NCBI GenBank assembly: GCA_037013685.1
Contig: CM072892.1
Span: forward strand, 186,001 to 250,000
Origin: Acridotheres tristis
Taxonomy: Eukaryota; Chordata; Aves; Passeriformes; Sturnidae
DNA length: 64,000 bases
Direction of reading: 5' to 3'
The notes beneath the pieces are model-generated. The model was given only the letters and a program-made list of their open reading frames with translations, ran no database searches and was not told the DNA's origin. Position 1 is the first letter of the stretch. Each line of letters opens with the position of its first letter. The position numbers and the translations under genes are program-made. Positions 27,825 through 38,375 of this stretch are shown here, in pieces.

Positions 27825-29660
27825 TGAGCACATCCCTGTGTGTGAGCACATCCCTGTGTGAGCACATCCCTGTGTGTGTGAGCACATCCCTGTGTGTGTG
27901 TGCACATCCCTGTGTGTGTGTGCACATCCCTGTGTGTGTGAGCACATCCCTGTGTGTGTGAGCACATCCCTGTGTGTGAGCACATCCCTGTGTGTGAGCA
28001 CATCCCTGTGTGAGCACATCCCTGTGTGTGTGTGCACATCCCTGTGTGTGAGCACATCCCTGTGTGTGTGAGCACATCCCTGTGTGTGTGTGCACATCCC
28101 TGTGTGTGAGCACATCCCTGTGTGAGCACATCCCTGTGTGTGTGAGCACATCCCTGTGTGTGTGAGCACATCCCTGTGTGTGTGTGAGCACATCCCTGTG
28201 TGTGTGAGCAGATCCCTGTGTGAGCACATCCCTGTGTGTGTGTGCACATCCCTGTGTGTGAGCACATCCCTGTGTGAGCACATCCCTGTGTGTGTGAGCA
28301 CATCCCTGTGTGTGTGAGCACATCCCTGTGTGTGTGAGCACATCCCTGTGTGTGTGCACATCCCTGTGTGTGAGCACATCCCTGTGTGTGTGTGCACATC
28401 CCTGTGTGTGTGCACATCCCTGTGTGTGTGAGCACATCCCTGTGTGTGTGAGCACATCCCTGTGTGAGCACATCCCTGTGTGTGTGAGCACATCCCTGTG
28501 TGAGCACATCCCTGTGTGTGTGAGCACATCCCTGTGTGTGTGCACATCCCTGTGTGTGTGTGCACATCCCTGTGTGTGAGCACATCCCTGTGTGTGAGCA
28601 CATCCCTGTGTGAGCACATCCCTGTGTGTGAGCACATCCCTGTGTGAGCACATCCCTGTGTGTGTGAGCACATCCCTGTGTGTGTGTGCACATCCCTGTG
28701 TGTGCACATCCCTGTGTGTGTGAGCACATCCCTGTGTGTGTGAGCACACCCCTGTGTGTGTGTGCACATCCCTGTGTGTGTGAGCACATCCCTGTGTGTG
28801 AGCACATCCCTGTGTGAGCACATCCCTGTGTGTGAGCACATCCCTGTGTGTGTGTGCACATCCCTGTGTGTGTGAGCACATCCCTGTGTGTGTGAGCACA
28901 TCCATGTGTGTGAACACATCCCTGTGTGTGAGCACATCCCTGTGTGAGCACATTCCTGTGTGTGTGAGCACATCCCTGTGTGTGAGCACATCCCTGTGTG
29001 TGTGAGCACATCCCTGTGTGTGTGAGCACATCCCTGTGTGTGTGAGCACATCCCTGTGTGAGCACATCCCTGTGTGTGTGAGCACATCCCTGTGTGTGTG
29101 TGCACATCCCTGTGTGTGTGAGCACATCCCTGTGTGTGTGAGCACATCCCTGTGTGTGAGCACATCCCTGTGTGTGTGAGCACATCCCTGTGTGTGTGTG
29201 CACATCCCTGTGTGTGTGAGCACATCCCTGTGTGTGAGCACATCCCTGTGTGTGTGTGCACATCCCTGTGTGTGTGAGCACATCCCTGTGTGTGTGAGCA
29301 CATCCCTGTGTGTGTGAGCACATCCCTGTGTGTGTGCACATCCCTGTGTGAGCACATCCCTGTGTGTGTGAGCACATCCCTGTGTGTGTGTGAGCACATC
29401 CCTGTGTGTGTGAGCACATCCCTGTGTGTGTGAGCACATCCCTGTGTGTGAGCACATCCCTGTGTGAGCACATCCCTGTGTGTGTGAGCACATCCCTGTG
29501 TGAGCACATCCCTGTGTGTGAGCACATCCCTGTGTGTGTGAGCACATCCCTGTGTGTGTGTGCACATCCCTGTGTGTGTGAGCACATCCCTGTGTGAACA
29601 CATCCCTGTGTGTGAGCACATCCCTGTGTGAGCACATCCCTGTGTGAACACATCCCTGTG
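27825..29660 (+). repeat. Composite minisatellite with (GT) length variation, about 1.84 kb
   Basis: Roughly 108 units of GAGCACATCCCTGTGT followed by a variable number of GT, or starting TGCACATCCC; units are about 14-20 bp. The unit contains no stop in any minus-strand frame, so three overlapping minus-strand frames of about 650 codons appear. All three are repeat artefacts. This is the longest array in the window. Confidence 0.97.
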
Positions 29661-30261
29661 CCTGAGCCTGTCCTGTCCTTGGCCAGGATCCCTGGGGCAG
29701 TGCCTGGGCTTCACTGCCACCCTCTTTTACTCCTGTCCTCCCTCGACTCCGTTTGCTGTCTGTCCTGCTGCCAGAGCTCTGTAACATTTCCTGCAGCTTA
29801 TCATTACTTTCTTCTGTTCTTATTCCCTATATCAGGAAACCATAAATATGTATTTTAGAGCCGTCAGTTTTTTCGAGTGTGTGGAGTGCTGCCTTCTGAA
29901 AAATCCCAGCAGCAGATTTTGAGCCAAAGGGAAGATTGCAAAAATAGTTTCTCCCTTATGGCACATTGAAAGTTTCCCTTTTAGGCGAAATTGCCCAACC
30001 CTGACAGATGTATCTGAAGTTTTAAAAAATATGAGTCCCAGTATTTCACTTAAACTGTCATTCTTGGTAAAGGAAAATATTCCTTTTGGTATGCCCATTG
30101 ATTTCCTTTGGATGTAAATAAGGACCGAGGTCTATGGGGTTCCTGCTGGAGCTGTGTGGTCAGTGAGCTCTGTGTATGTGTTGAACAGCTGCTCCAGGCC
30201 GGCTCTGCTCAGGCTCTGCCCTGAGTTCCTATGGCAGCTGCAGGGACTGCCCAGAGCCCTG
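29661..30261. other. Unique sequence, partly AT-rich
   Basis: AT-rich complex sequence at 29770-30130, possibly regulatory; no exon recognised. Confidence 0.45.
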
Positions 30262-30405
30262 GCCCCTGTCTCCTGTCCCCTGTCTCCTGTCCCCTGTTCT
30301 CTGGCCCCTGGCCCCTGTCTCCTGTCCCCTGTCCCCTGTCTCCTGTCCCCTGGCCCCTGGCCCCTGGCCCCTGTCTCCTGTCCCCTGGCCCCTGGCCCCT
30401 GGCCT
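30262..30405 (+). repeat. CCCCTGTCTCCTGT/CCCCTGGC short-unit array
   Basis: Irregular 7-bp and 14-bp units of CCCCTGG and CCCCTGTCTCCTGT; C/T-rich on the + strand. Confidence 0.9.
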
Positions 30406-30624
30406 GGGCACTGGCTGCCTGTGCTGGGGTCTGAGCCCCTTCAGCACAAAGAGAGTGAAGGGTTCTGCTCCAAGCTTTGTTGGGGACTGTGTGACCCCCA
30501 CTTCTTCCACAGCATTCAGCTGAGAGAGGCACCTACTGCTCCTGCCTCCCCCTGTGTCCCCAGAGTGCCCCTGAGCAGGGGCTGGCACAGGACGTGCACT
30601 GCTGCTGCTGCCTGGGCTGCATGG

Positions 30625-30975
30625 CCAGCACCTGGGGCCAGGCCGGGGCTGGGCTGGCACTGCCTGCACCTGGGGCCAGGCTGGGGCTGGGCTGGCACTG
30701 CCCTGGCCCTGCACCTGGGGCCAGGCTGGGGCTGGGCTGGCACTGCCCTGGCCCTGCACCTGGGGCCAGGCTGGGGCTGGGCTGGCACTGCCCTGGCCCT
30801 GCACCTGGGGCCAGGCTGGGGCTGGGCTGGCACTGCACCTGGGGCCAGGCTGGGGCTGGGCTGGCACTGCCCTGGCCCTGCACCTGGGGCCAGGCTGGGG
30901 CTGGGCTGGCACTGCCCTGTCCCTGCACCTGGGGCCAGGCCGGGGCTGGGCTGGCACTGCCCTGGCCCTGCACTT
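30625..30975 (+). repeat. 45-bp minisatellite
   Basis: About eight units containing CACCTGGGGCCAGGCTGGGG and CTGGGCTGGCACTGCC; at least two units lack an internal segment. GC-rich. Confidence 0.93.
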
Positions 30976-31256
30976 CCCCTCCTCCTGGGGCTGTTGGTGC
31001 TGGGCACAAGCTGTGTGTGGTGATGGAAGTGCTGGCAATTTACTGGGGTTACATGAGAGCCTCTGCCAGGGCTCAGCTGCTGGGGCAGTGCCACCTGAGG
31101 TCACCCCTTGGGGAGCTCCCTGCTGGGGCACCTGCTGCTCTGGCTGGGCACTGGGGCTGGAGCAGCAGCCTGGGGTGCCCGGTCCCAGGGCAGAGGGCTC
31201 TGCTGGGGCTCCCTCTCTGGGCTGGGCTCAGCTTTGGCCTGGTCTCCTTCCACAGT
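30976..31256. other. Unique GC-rich sequence, no gene seen
   Basis: No exon recognised between two arrays. Confidence 0.5.
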
Positions 31257-31683
31257 GTGCCAGAGCCGTGCCAGAGCTGTGCCAGGGCTGTGCCAGGAGC
31301 TGTGCCAGAGCCGTGCCAGAGCTGTGCCAGGGCTGTGCCAGGGCTGTGCCAGGGCTGTGCCAGAGCCGTGCCAGGGCTGTGCCAGAGCTGTGCCAGGGCT
31401 GTGCCAGGGCTGTGCCAGAGCTGTGCCAGAGCTGTGCCAGGGCTGTGCCAGAGCTGTGCCAGAGCCGTGCCAGGGCTGTGCCAGAGCTGTGCCAGGGCTG
31501 TGCCAGGGCTGTGCCAGAGCCGTGCCAGGGCTGTGCCAGGGCTGTGCCAGGGCTGTGCCAGAGCCGTGCCAGGGCTGTGCCAGAGCTGTGCCAGAGCTGT
31601 GCCAGAGCCGTGCCAGAGCTGTGCCAGAGCCGTGCCAGAGCTGTGCCAGGAGCTGTGCCAGAGCTGTGCCGGGGCTGTGGCAG
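31257..31683 (+). repeat. 11-bp minisatellite
   Basis: About 39 units of TGCCAGAGCTG with variants GGGCTG and GAGCCG. Since 11 is not a multiple of 3, all three frames on each strand read the same 11-residue period, giving several overlapping false frames. Confidence 0.95.
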
Positions 31684-31739
31684 GGGCCATGCCATCAGTG
31701 CCAGTCCTGCCAGGCAGGATTGCCTGGGTTTCCAGACGA

Positions 31740-32480
31740 GATAGCACAGTGGATTAATTAGAAAGTGAAGTGCTAATAGCGGTTGAAAAGAGATGTGTTT
31801 GCTGTGTGCCCCAAGTTTGGATTTATTACTACTACTTTCTGTATGGCCTATTAATTTTTGATGACTTTAGATAAATTGCATTCAGCCTGAAATAAATTAA
31901 AATAAGTGCATATAAATCATGTTCTATTCTTGGATTCTGCAAAACAAATTTCCATTTCATCTCTTGTTGTCCTTCCTTTATTACATGTATCCTGCCGGCG
32001 CGTGTCACCCGTTATTGTGATGGAAATGTTTTATCTCCTTGAGATTCCCTGCGTTTGCCTTTGAAGTGTCAGGCCTGCTGTAGACATGGCACATCTTAGA
32101 TCATCTCACTAGCTAATTTGGCCACATCTGTTTGATTTACCAGTTAACAAGCCAGACCTAAATACTAAATAGGTGTTCTTCCACAAGAGCGATCTGCCGT
32201 TTGTAGCCAGTACTCCTTGACATTAAATTAAACTGTAGAACTCAGAATCCAGCTTGGTTTATGACTCGCATCCTCAAGTGATGTTCAGGAAAGTGTAGAG
32301 ACAATCCTAATAAATGCCTGGTTTTAGATTATTTAATTTACTATATGTTTATGTAAGAGTACAGTGACTAAGATAGGAATTGGCCTCAGTTAATGCTGTG
32401 ACGATTGCAAGATACTGTTATGCAGATAATAAATGTCCATGTGGAGCAAATCATTGTTAGCTTACTTTTAATTTAATTTG
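31740..32480. promoter_or_regulatory. Complex AT-rich island, candidate conserved non-coding element
   Basis: About 740 bases of non-repetitive, AT-rich sequence with many TTAATT, TAATTT and ATTA cores (for example 31847-31920, 32310-32345, 32460-32480). It begins almost at the end of an 11-bp array. No open frame of note. The texture is that of a vertebrate regulatory element; whether it is conserved or acts on LRFN5 about 10 kb downstream is inference. Confidence 0.35.
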
Positions 32481-32819
32481 GTGGGCTATGCAGAAGCAAG
32501 GCCATGGAAGAAATAAGTTATTTTTGCAGTGCTTGATAAAACCTGTGAACTGTTCAGGCTTGGAAATCTGTTTATGGCTAATCCCCCGTTTTGCTCTGGT
32601 GTGTGGTGCTGACAATGCCACCCTTCACAGTGCATTTCCCCCAGTTAAACTCTGTGTGTTGGGTGGCCACATTGGCTCTGGCCACAGTGCCCTAGCCAGT
32701 TCCTGGCTCCCCCTTCACCCTCATCCCTCTCCCAGAGCCTGCTGGGGAATTAGAGTGTTGGTGCATTAAAAATGGTGGCATTTGTTGGCAAAGGAAACCT
32801 TAAGAATAATTTTATTCAC
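32481..32819. other. Unique sequence, no gene seen
   Basis: No exon or repeat recognised. Confidence 0.5.
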
Positions 32820-32985
32820 AGACTCATAGAATCCCAGGATGGTTTGGTTGGGAAAGGGCCTTTAAAGTTCATCTTGTGCCATGCCCCTGGTGTAGGCAAG
32901 GACACTTTCCACTAGATCAGGTTGCTCCAAGTCCTGCCCAGTCTTGTCTTGAACATTTCTGGGGATGAGGCATCAGTTACCTCAT
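32820..32985 (-). mobile_element. CR1 LINE 3' fragment
   Basis: The + strand shows the reverse complement CR1 end: ACTCATAGAATCCCAGGATG, GTTTGGTTGGGAAAGGGCC, then CACTTTCCACTAGATCAGG and a 'cttgaacatttctggggatg' type segment. Confidence 0.9.
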
Positions 32986-34674
32986 TTTTCCATTATTCCA
33001 TATTTATCACAGCAATAAGTTAGCAATGGCCAATGCTGGGTATCCTGTACTGCTGTGGGTGGTGTCAGGATGGAGAGTTCAGGGAGTTTGGGGTGAGTGG
33101 GAAGTTGTTTATCCACCTGTGTGTCCTGGGGCCTGTCTGCTTACCATTTCTGGAGTCACTGTCCTTGCTCCCCTCGGCACCTCTGGCAATCTCACACAGC
33201 TGTGTGCTGTGGCCAACACCTGGAGGGAGGGGATGGCATCCCAAGGGGCTTGAACAGGCTGGAGGGGTGGGGTGGGTGAAGCTCAGCACCACGCAGCCTC
33301 ACGGTGAGCCAGGAGCCCTGGGCACCGCTGTGTGAGGATGTAAAGCCACAGCCAGGATGTGACCAGGGAATGGTTTGGCTGCGCTGGACCCTGGAGCAGC
33401 CGCTGTGCTGCCCTTCCCATCCCCCTGGGGGTGCCTGACATGGGCAGCCTGGCAGCTGGCACTCGCCTGGCATTAGACAATAAGGTGAAAATCCCAGATT
33501 TCCTCATTGTGTGACCTGCCAGCATGTCAGAGTGCTCAGGCAGGAGGAACTGCAGGGAGAGTGAGCCCGTGCCAGGACAGCAGAGGATGAGTGGCTGGCA
33601 TGACCAGCACAGCTGGCACAGCTGGCACTGCTGGTGTCCTGTAGAGGTCATCCAGCAGCTCAGGTGTGCACCCTGAACTTGGCTGGTGCCCTGCCACCCT
33701 GTGCCCTGGGTGCCTCTGCCTGGGCAGCCTGCATGCCAGGGGCTGCACCAGGGTGGTGGTGGAGACCCTGAGGAGCCTCTTGCCCACCACACGTCCCTCT
33801 GAGCCAGAGCTGGAGGGTTTGGGGCAGGCTGTGCAGGGCCACCATGGCTACCTCACCTTCAGTATCACCTGGGAATGCATGGCTAGGGAACAGAAGGATA
33901 GAGGAGTGGTAGAGAAAATCCCCTCACATCCTTCCCTTGTGTTGTGTTTTGATGTTGCAAAACCAGTTTTTAAAATGCGACAATACCCCAATTCAATAAA
34001 AATTTTTTGGTAAGTGAAAAGCTGCCTTGTTTAAACCGTTATTCACTTAGGCCTGCTCCTGTTTGGAAGCTGCATGGCTGATGCCGATGTTGGTGTCAGT
34101 GTTTGGCATATCTGTGTTCAGGAACTCCTCAGGAGCTGGAAAGCTGTGTATAGAATCACAGAATGGTTTGGGCTGGAGGAACCTTAAATGTCTTGGTGTT
34201 GTGACCTTAAAATGCAATGTGTGTGTACCAGTATACCTGAAATGCTTTTCTGTGACACCCCCTGTGTGGAGCTCTGGCCCTGACTGCTGCTCTGCACGGG
34301 GCTGTGGGTGCAGGGTTCATGGGTTCAGGGGGATGAGGTTTCCTCCATCCCCAAGGAATCATGCCTGCAGTGGTATGCAACACAGGGAAAGCAGCACAGC
34401 CCCACTGCCTGCACTCAAGAGCTCCCAGCCCCTCCCAAACCCCACCCCAGGAGCTGTGGCATCACCAGGTGTGTTTCCTCAAGGCACAGCGATTAATTAA
34501 TTAATTAATTGATACCTCACAAGTCGTGCTCTGCACTGCCGCCTTGACTCATCCCGGGGATCACTCTGGGCTCTTGAAGTGTGCAGGCAGAGTGCAGGGG
34601 GCACACGGGGAGCATGCTGGAAGTGTGCTCCCACCTTGTCTGCCCTTGTGGGTGCATGGCAGGCGGCAGTGATG
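32986..34674. other. Unique sequence with a short CR1 relic, no gene seen
   Basis: A 40-base CR1 minus-strand remnant lies at 34150-34195 (AGAATCACAGAATGGTTTGG). A (TTAA)n run is at 34492-34511. No exon recognised. Confidence 0.55.
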
Positions 34675-36198
34675 GCAGTGCTGGGTGTGCAGGCAGTGCT
34701 GGGTGTGCTGGTTGTGCTGGCAGTGCTGGGTGTGCTGGCAGTGCTGGTTGTGCTGGCAGTGCTGGGTGTGCTGGCAGTGCAGGCAGTGCAGGCAGTGCAG
34801 GCAGTGCAGGCAGTACAGGCAGTACAGGCAGTGCAGGCAGTACAGGCAGTGCAGGCAGTACAGGCAGTGCAGGCAGTACAGGCAGTGCAGGCAGTACAGG
34901 CAGTGCAGGCAGTACAGGCAGTGCAGGCAGTACAGGCAGTACAGGCAGTGCAGGCAGTACAGGCAGTGCAGGCAGTGCAGGCAGTGCAGGCAGTGCAGGC
35001 AGTACAGGCAGTGCAGGCAGTACAGGCAGTGCAGGCAGTGCAGGCAGTACAGGCAGTACAGGCAGTACAGGCAGTGCAGGCAGTGCTGGCAGTACAGGCA
35101 GTGCAGGCAGTGCAGGCAGTACAGACAGTACAGGCAGTGCAGGTAGTGCAGGCAGTACAGGCAGTACAGGCAGTACAGGCAGTACAGGCAGTGCAGGCAG
35201 TGCAGGCAGTACAGGCAGTACAGGCAGTACAGGCCGTGCAGGCAGTACAGGCAGTACAGGCAGTGCAGGCAGTGCAGGCAGTGCAGGCAGTGCAGGCAGT
35301 ACAGACAGTACAGGCAGTGCAGGCAGTGCAGGCAGTACAGGCGGTGCGGGCGGTACAGGCGGTACGGGCGGTGCGGGCGGTGCGGGCGGTACAGGCAGTA
35401 CAGGCAGTACAGACAGTACAGGCAGTGCAGGCAGTGCAGGCAGTACAGGCAGTGCAGGCAGTACAGACAGTACAGGCAGTGCAGGCAGTGCAGGCAGTAC
35501 AGGCAGTGCAGGCAGTGCAGGCAGTACAGGCAGTACAGGCAGTACAGGCAGTGCAGGCAGTGCAGGCAGTGCAGGCAGTGCAGGCAGTGCAGGCAGTACA
35601 GGCAGTGCAGGCAGTGCAGGCAGTACAGGCAGTACAGGCAGTACAGGCAGTACAGGCAGTACAGGCAGTGCAGGCAGTGCAGGCAGTACAGGCAGTGCAG
35701 GCAGTACAGGCAGTACAGGCAGTGCAGGCAGTACAGGCAGTGCAGGCAGTGCAGGCAATGCAGGCAGTACAGGCAGTACAGGCAGTACAGGCAGTGCAGG
35801 CAGTACAGGCAGTACAGGCAGTACAGGCAGTGCAGGCAGTGATGGCAGTGCAGGCAGTACAGGCAGTGCAGGCAGTGCAGGCAGTACAGGCAGTGCTGGC
35901 AGTACAGGCAGTGCAGGCAGTGCAGGCAGTGCAGGCAGTGCAGGCAGTACAGGCAGTGCTGGGTGTGCTGGCAGTGCAGGCAGTACAGGCAGTACAGGCA
36001 GTGCAGGCAGTGCAGGCAGTGCAGGCAGTACAGGCAGTGCAGGCAGTGCAGGCAGTGCAGGCAGTGCAGGCAGTGCAGGCAGTGCAGGCAGTACAGGCAG
36101 TGCAGGCAGTGCAGGCAGTGCAGGCAGTACAGGCAGTACAGGCAGTGCAGGCAGTGCAGGCAGTACAGGCAGTACAGGCAGTGCTGGGTGTGCTGGTC
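34675..36198 (+). repeat. 9-bp minisatellite (CAGGCAGTG/A)n, about 1.5 kb
   Basis: About 165 units of CAGGCAGTG or CAGGCAGTA. The left edge has older, mixed units with CTGGGTGTG, and similar units reappear at about 35956 and 36181. A block at 35340-35396 has A to G changes in consecutive units (GGGCGGT). Nine-base periodicity keeps five frames open for about 540-600 codons, none of them genes. Confidence 0.97.
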
Positions 36199-38218
36199 CC
36201 CTGTGCTCACAGCAGCTCATGGACGCGTGTGTGATGGAGAGAACGTGGGGCGTGGCAGGGAGCAGAATGAGAAGGGAAGGAAATGAATCCCTGGAAGTGC
36301 CACGAGCCTGGGCTGTGCTGACCCCAGGTCACTGTCCCGGGGAGCTGCCAGAGCCAGCAGGGCCAGGCTGGTGAGCGCTGGGCATTCCCCCAAGTGCAGG
36401 CACCCTGCCCCTGCCCATGCCCCCTGGAAGACTCCAACATTCTTGTGAAAGTGCAGGACACAGGGTGCAGTGTCAGCAGAAGCGAAGGGACAATGCCTGG
36501 CATGTGCCCATGTCCCTGCTTCTGCTGGAAACACTCCAGCTGTGACATGCACTGCTCCAGGCACGCCAAGGGCTTTTTACTTTCCGAGCACTTGGCATTG
36601 TTGAGTGTTGTCTGCTCCAGACAATGTGAAGCAATTCTAAAATAAAGTGCTTTTAAAAAAGGATATTCTATTTTTCTCCTCGATTTCTGAACTTTATGGG
36701 CATGTTTTTAAGCTGTGTGTTGCAAGGGCAAGTGCTGAAGCTGTTTGTTGTATAGAAGACAGGGGAAACCCAGCAAAAGTCCAGAAATAGAGCTTTTGAG
36801 GAAGGACCATACATTATGTCAGGAGAGGCATCATCTCTGTATGAGCTGGCAGCACTGCCCCTGGCCTTCACTTTGACCCCTTGCTCCTGCTTCTAAGATT
36901 CCCAGGGGCCTGAGGGGTTCATGGCTGTTGGAAGCCCTTTAGGACCAGGGTACAAGATTTCCCAGGCTCATGGCTCCCCATGGGGATTCACCTGTCCACT
37001 CCTATAGCAAGTGTCAAGCATGGTGGCCTTGTGGTGCTGGCTGGTGCTCCTGGGTGCTGATCCTGGCCAGCTCAGCGTTGGGTGGCTGGCACAGCCCCCC
37101 AGAGCAAACCTCTGGATGAGTTCCTTGGATTCAAATGTTTTTTTCCTCAGGTACTTTGTTTCCAATTCAGCAAAACCCTCCAACCTGTTTACAAACCACT
37201 GACCTTTGTGAAACTAAAACTCCTTGTTCTCCACTTCCCTGGTCCCAGCAGAACTCCACAGATCCCAGAATCTCTTTTTACATAGGGCATTCTGACGTGG
37301 CCACGGGGTGCTTGTGGTGGCTGCTGCTGTGATTTCCCTTCCTCCATCCCCAGCAGATGAACACCAGCAGCTTCCAGAGTATTCTTCCCCCATGGTCAAA
37401 CTGCATTTGGAAGACCCTGAGAATCCTGACTTGTGGACGGGTGGGAAGGGCAGTCAGTGGCTGCTATGGGCTCTGTGATGACAGATGATGTCTGAGCCAG
37501 GCCTGAGTTGGCAGCTGGCTCCAGCAGCTCCCGGTGGGCACCCTGGGCATCCCTGGCATGCTGACCATGTGTGACACTGACCATCCACACAGGAATTGGA
37601 TGTAGTGGAAGTTGTTTGCTAATTAATGGCTGTTTATGGATTCTGCTGCTCCTATGTATTGTGTGATGCACAATATGTAAATGACCCTTTGGAACACTGG
37701 GCACACTGGCAGATGCTGCACTTCACATCCCAAAAAGGGGGAGGCAAAACCCCCAGCATGCAGTGTGCTGGGCACAAGGAGCCATCACAGTATGTGGCAT
37801 TTCAGCCCTGAGTTCCTTGGCTCCATTTCAGGCAGGAATTTCAAATTCATTAGCACTTCTCCTGACCCCTGTCTGCTGCTAGAACAGGGGGTGGACATTG
37901 CCATGGCCTCTGCTGACTGGGTGCCAGGCTGTGCCTGCACGGCTGTGCCCCACAGGGGCTGGGGTTACTCTGGCCATTCCCCAGAACCTGTCAGACCCTG
38001 CAGAGGTTTGAGGTGGGAGTCTGCCCTTAGCAAGTGCTGGCCAGAGGGTCTGTGTGTGCCCCAGGATGCACCAGGGGCTGTTGGGGCTGTCACCTCCTGA
38101 CAGGAGCGGGTGGCTCCTCTGAAGCAGTGGAAATCCTCATGAGTCTCACAGAACCACGTGTGGTGCTGGAGCTGGAGTGTGCCCCAGCTGTCCCTGCACC
38201 CTGCCCGTGTGTAGGATT
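36199..38218. other. Unique sequence, no gene seen
   Basis: Ordinary unique DNA with an AATAAA at 36640-36645, not attached to any recognised gene. No exon found. Confidence 0.5.
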
Positions 38219-38375
38219 GGTGCCAGGGGAGCCCAGGGTTCCCTCTCTGTGCAGGGATGGTGCCGGGGAGCCCAGGGTTCCCTCTCTGTGCAGGGATGGT
38301 GCCAGGGGAGCCCAGGGTTCCCTCTCTGTGCAGGGATGGTGCCAGGGGAGCCCAGGGCTGCCCCTCTGTGCAGGG
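38219..38375 (+). repeat. 40-bp minisatellite, four copies
   Basis: Four near-identical copies containing GGTGCCAGGGGAGCCCAGGG and TCTCTGTGCAGGGA; the second copy is one or two bases shorter. Confidence 0.93.

Noticed and set aside
27695..29787. Three minus-strand frames of about 650 codons of CAHTQG/TGMCSH type
   Set aside because: Three overlapping frames on one strand with the same composition come from the GCACATCCC/GT array.
30154..31761. Frames up to 387 codons over two arrays
   Set aside because: Produced by the 45-bp and 11-bp arrays.
34517..36374. Frames of 540-600 codons (AVQ, GSAGST, LPALPV and CLHCLY repeats)
   Set aside because: Simple translation of the 9-bp CAGGCAGTG array in five frames.
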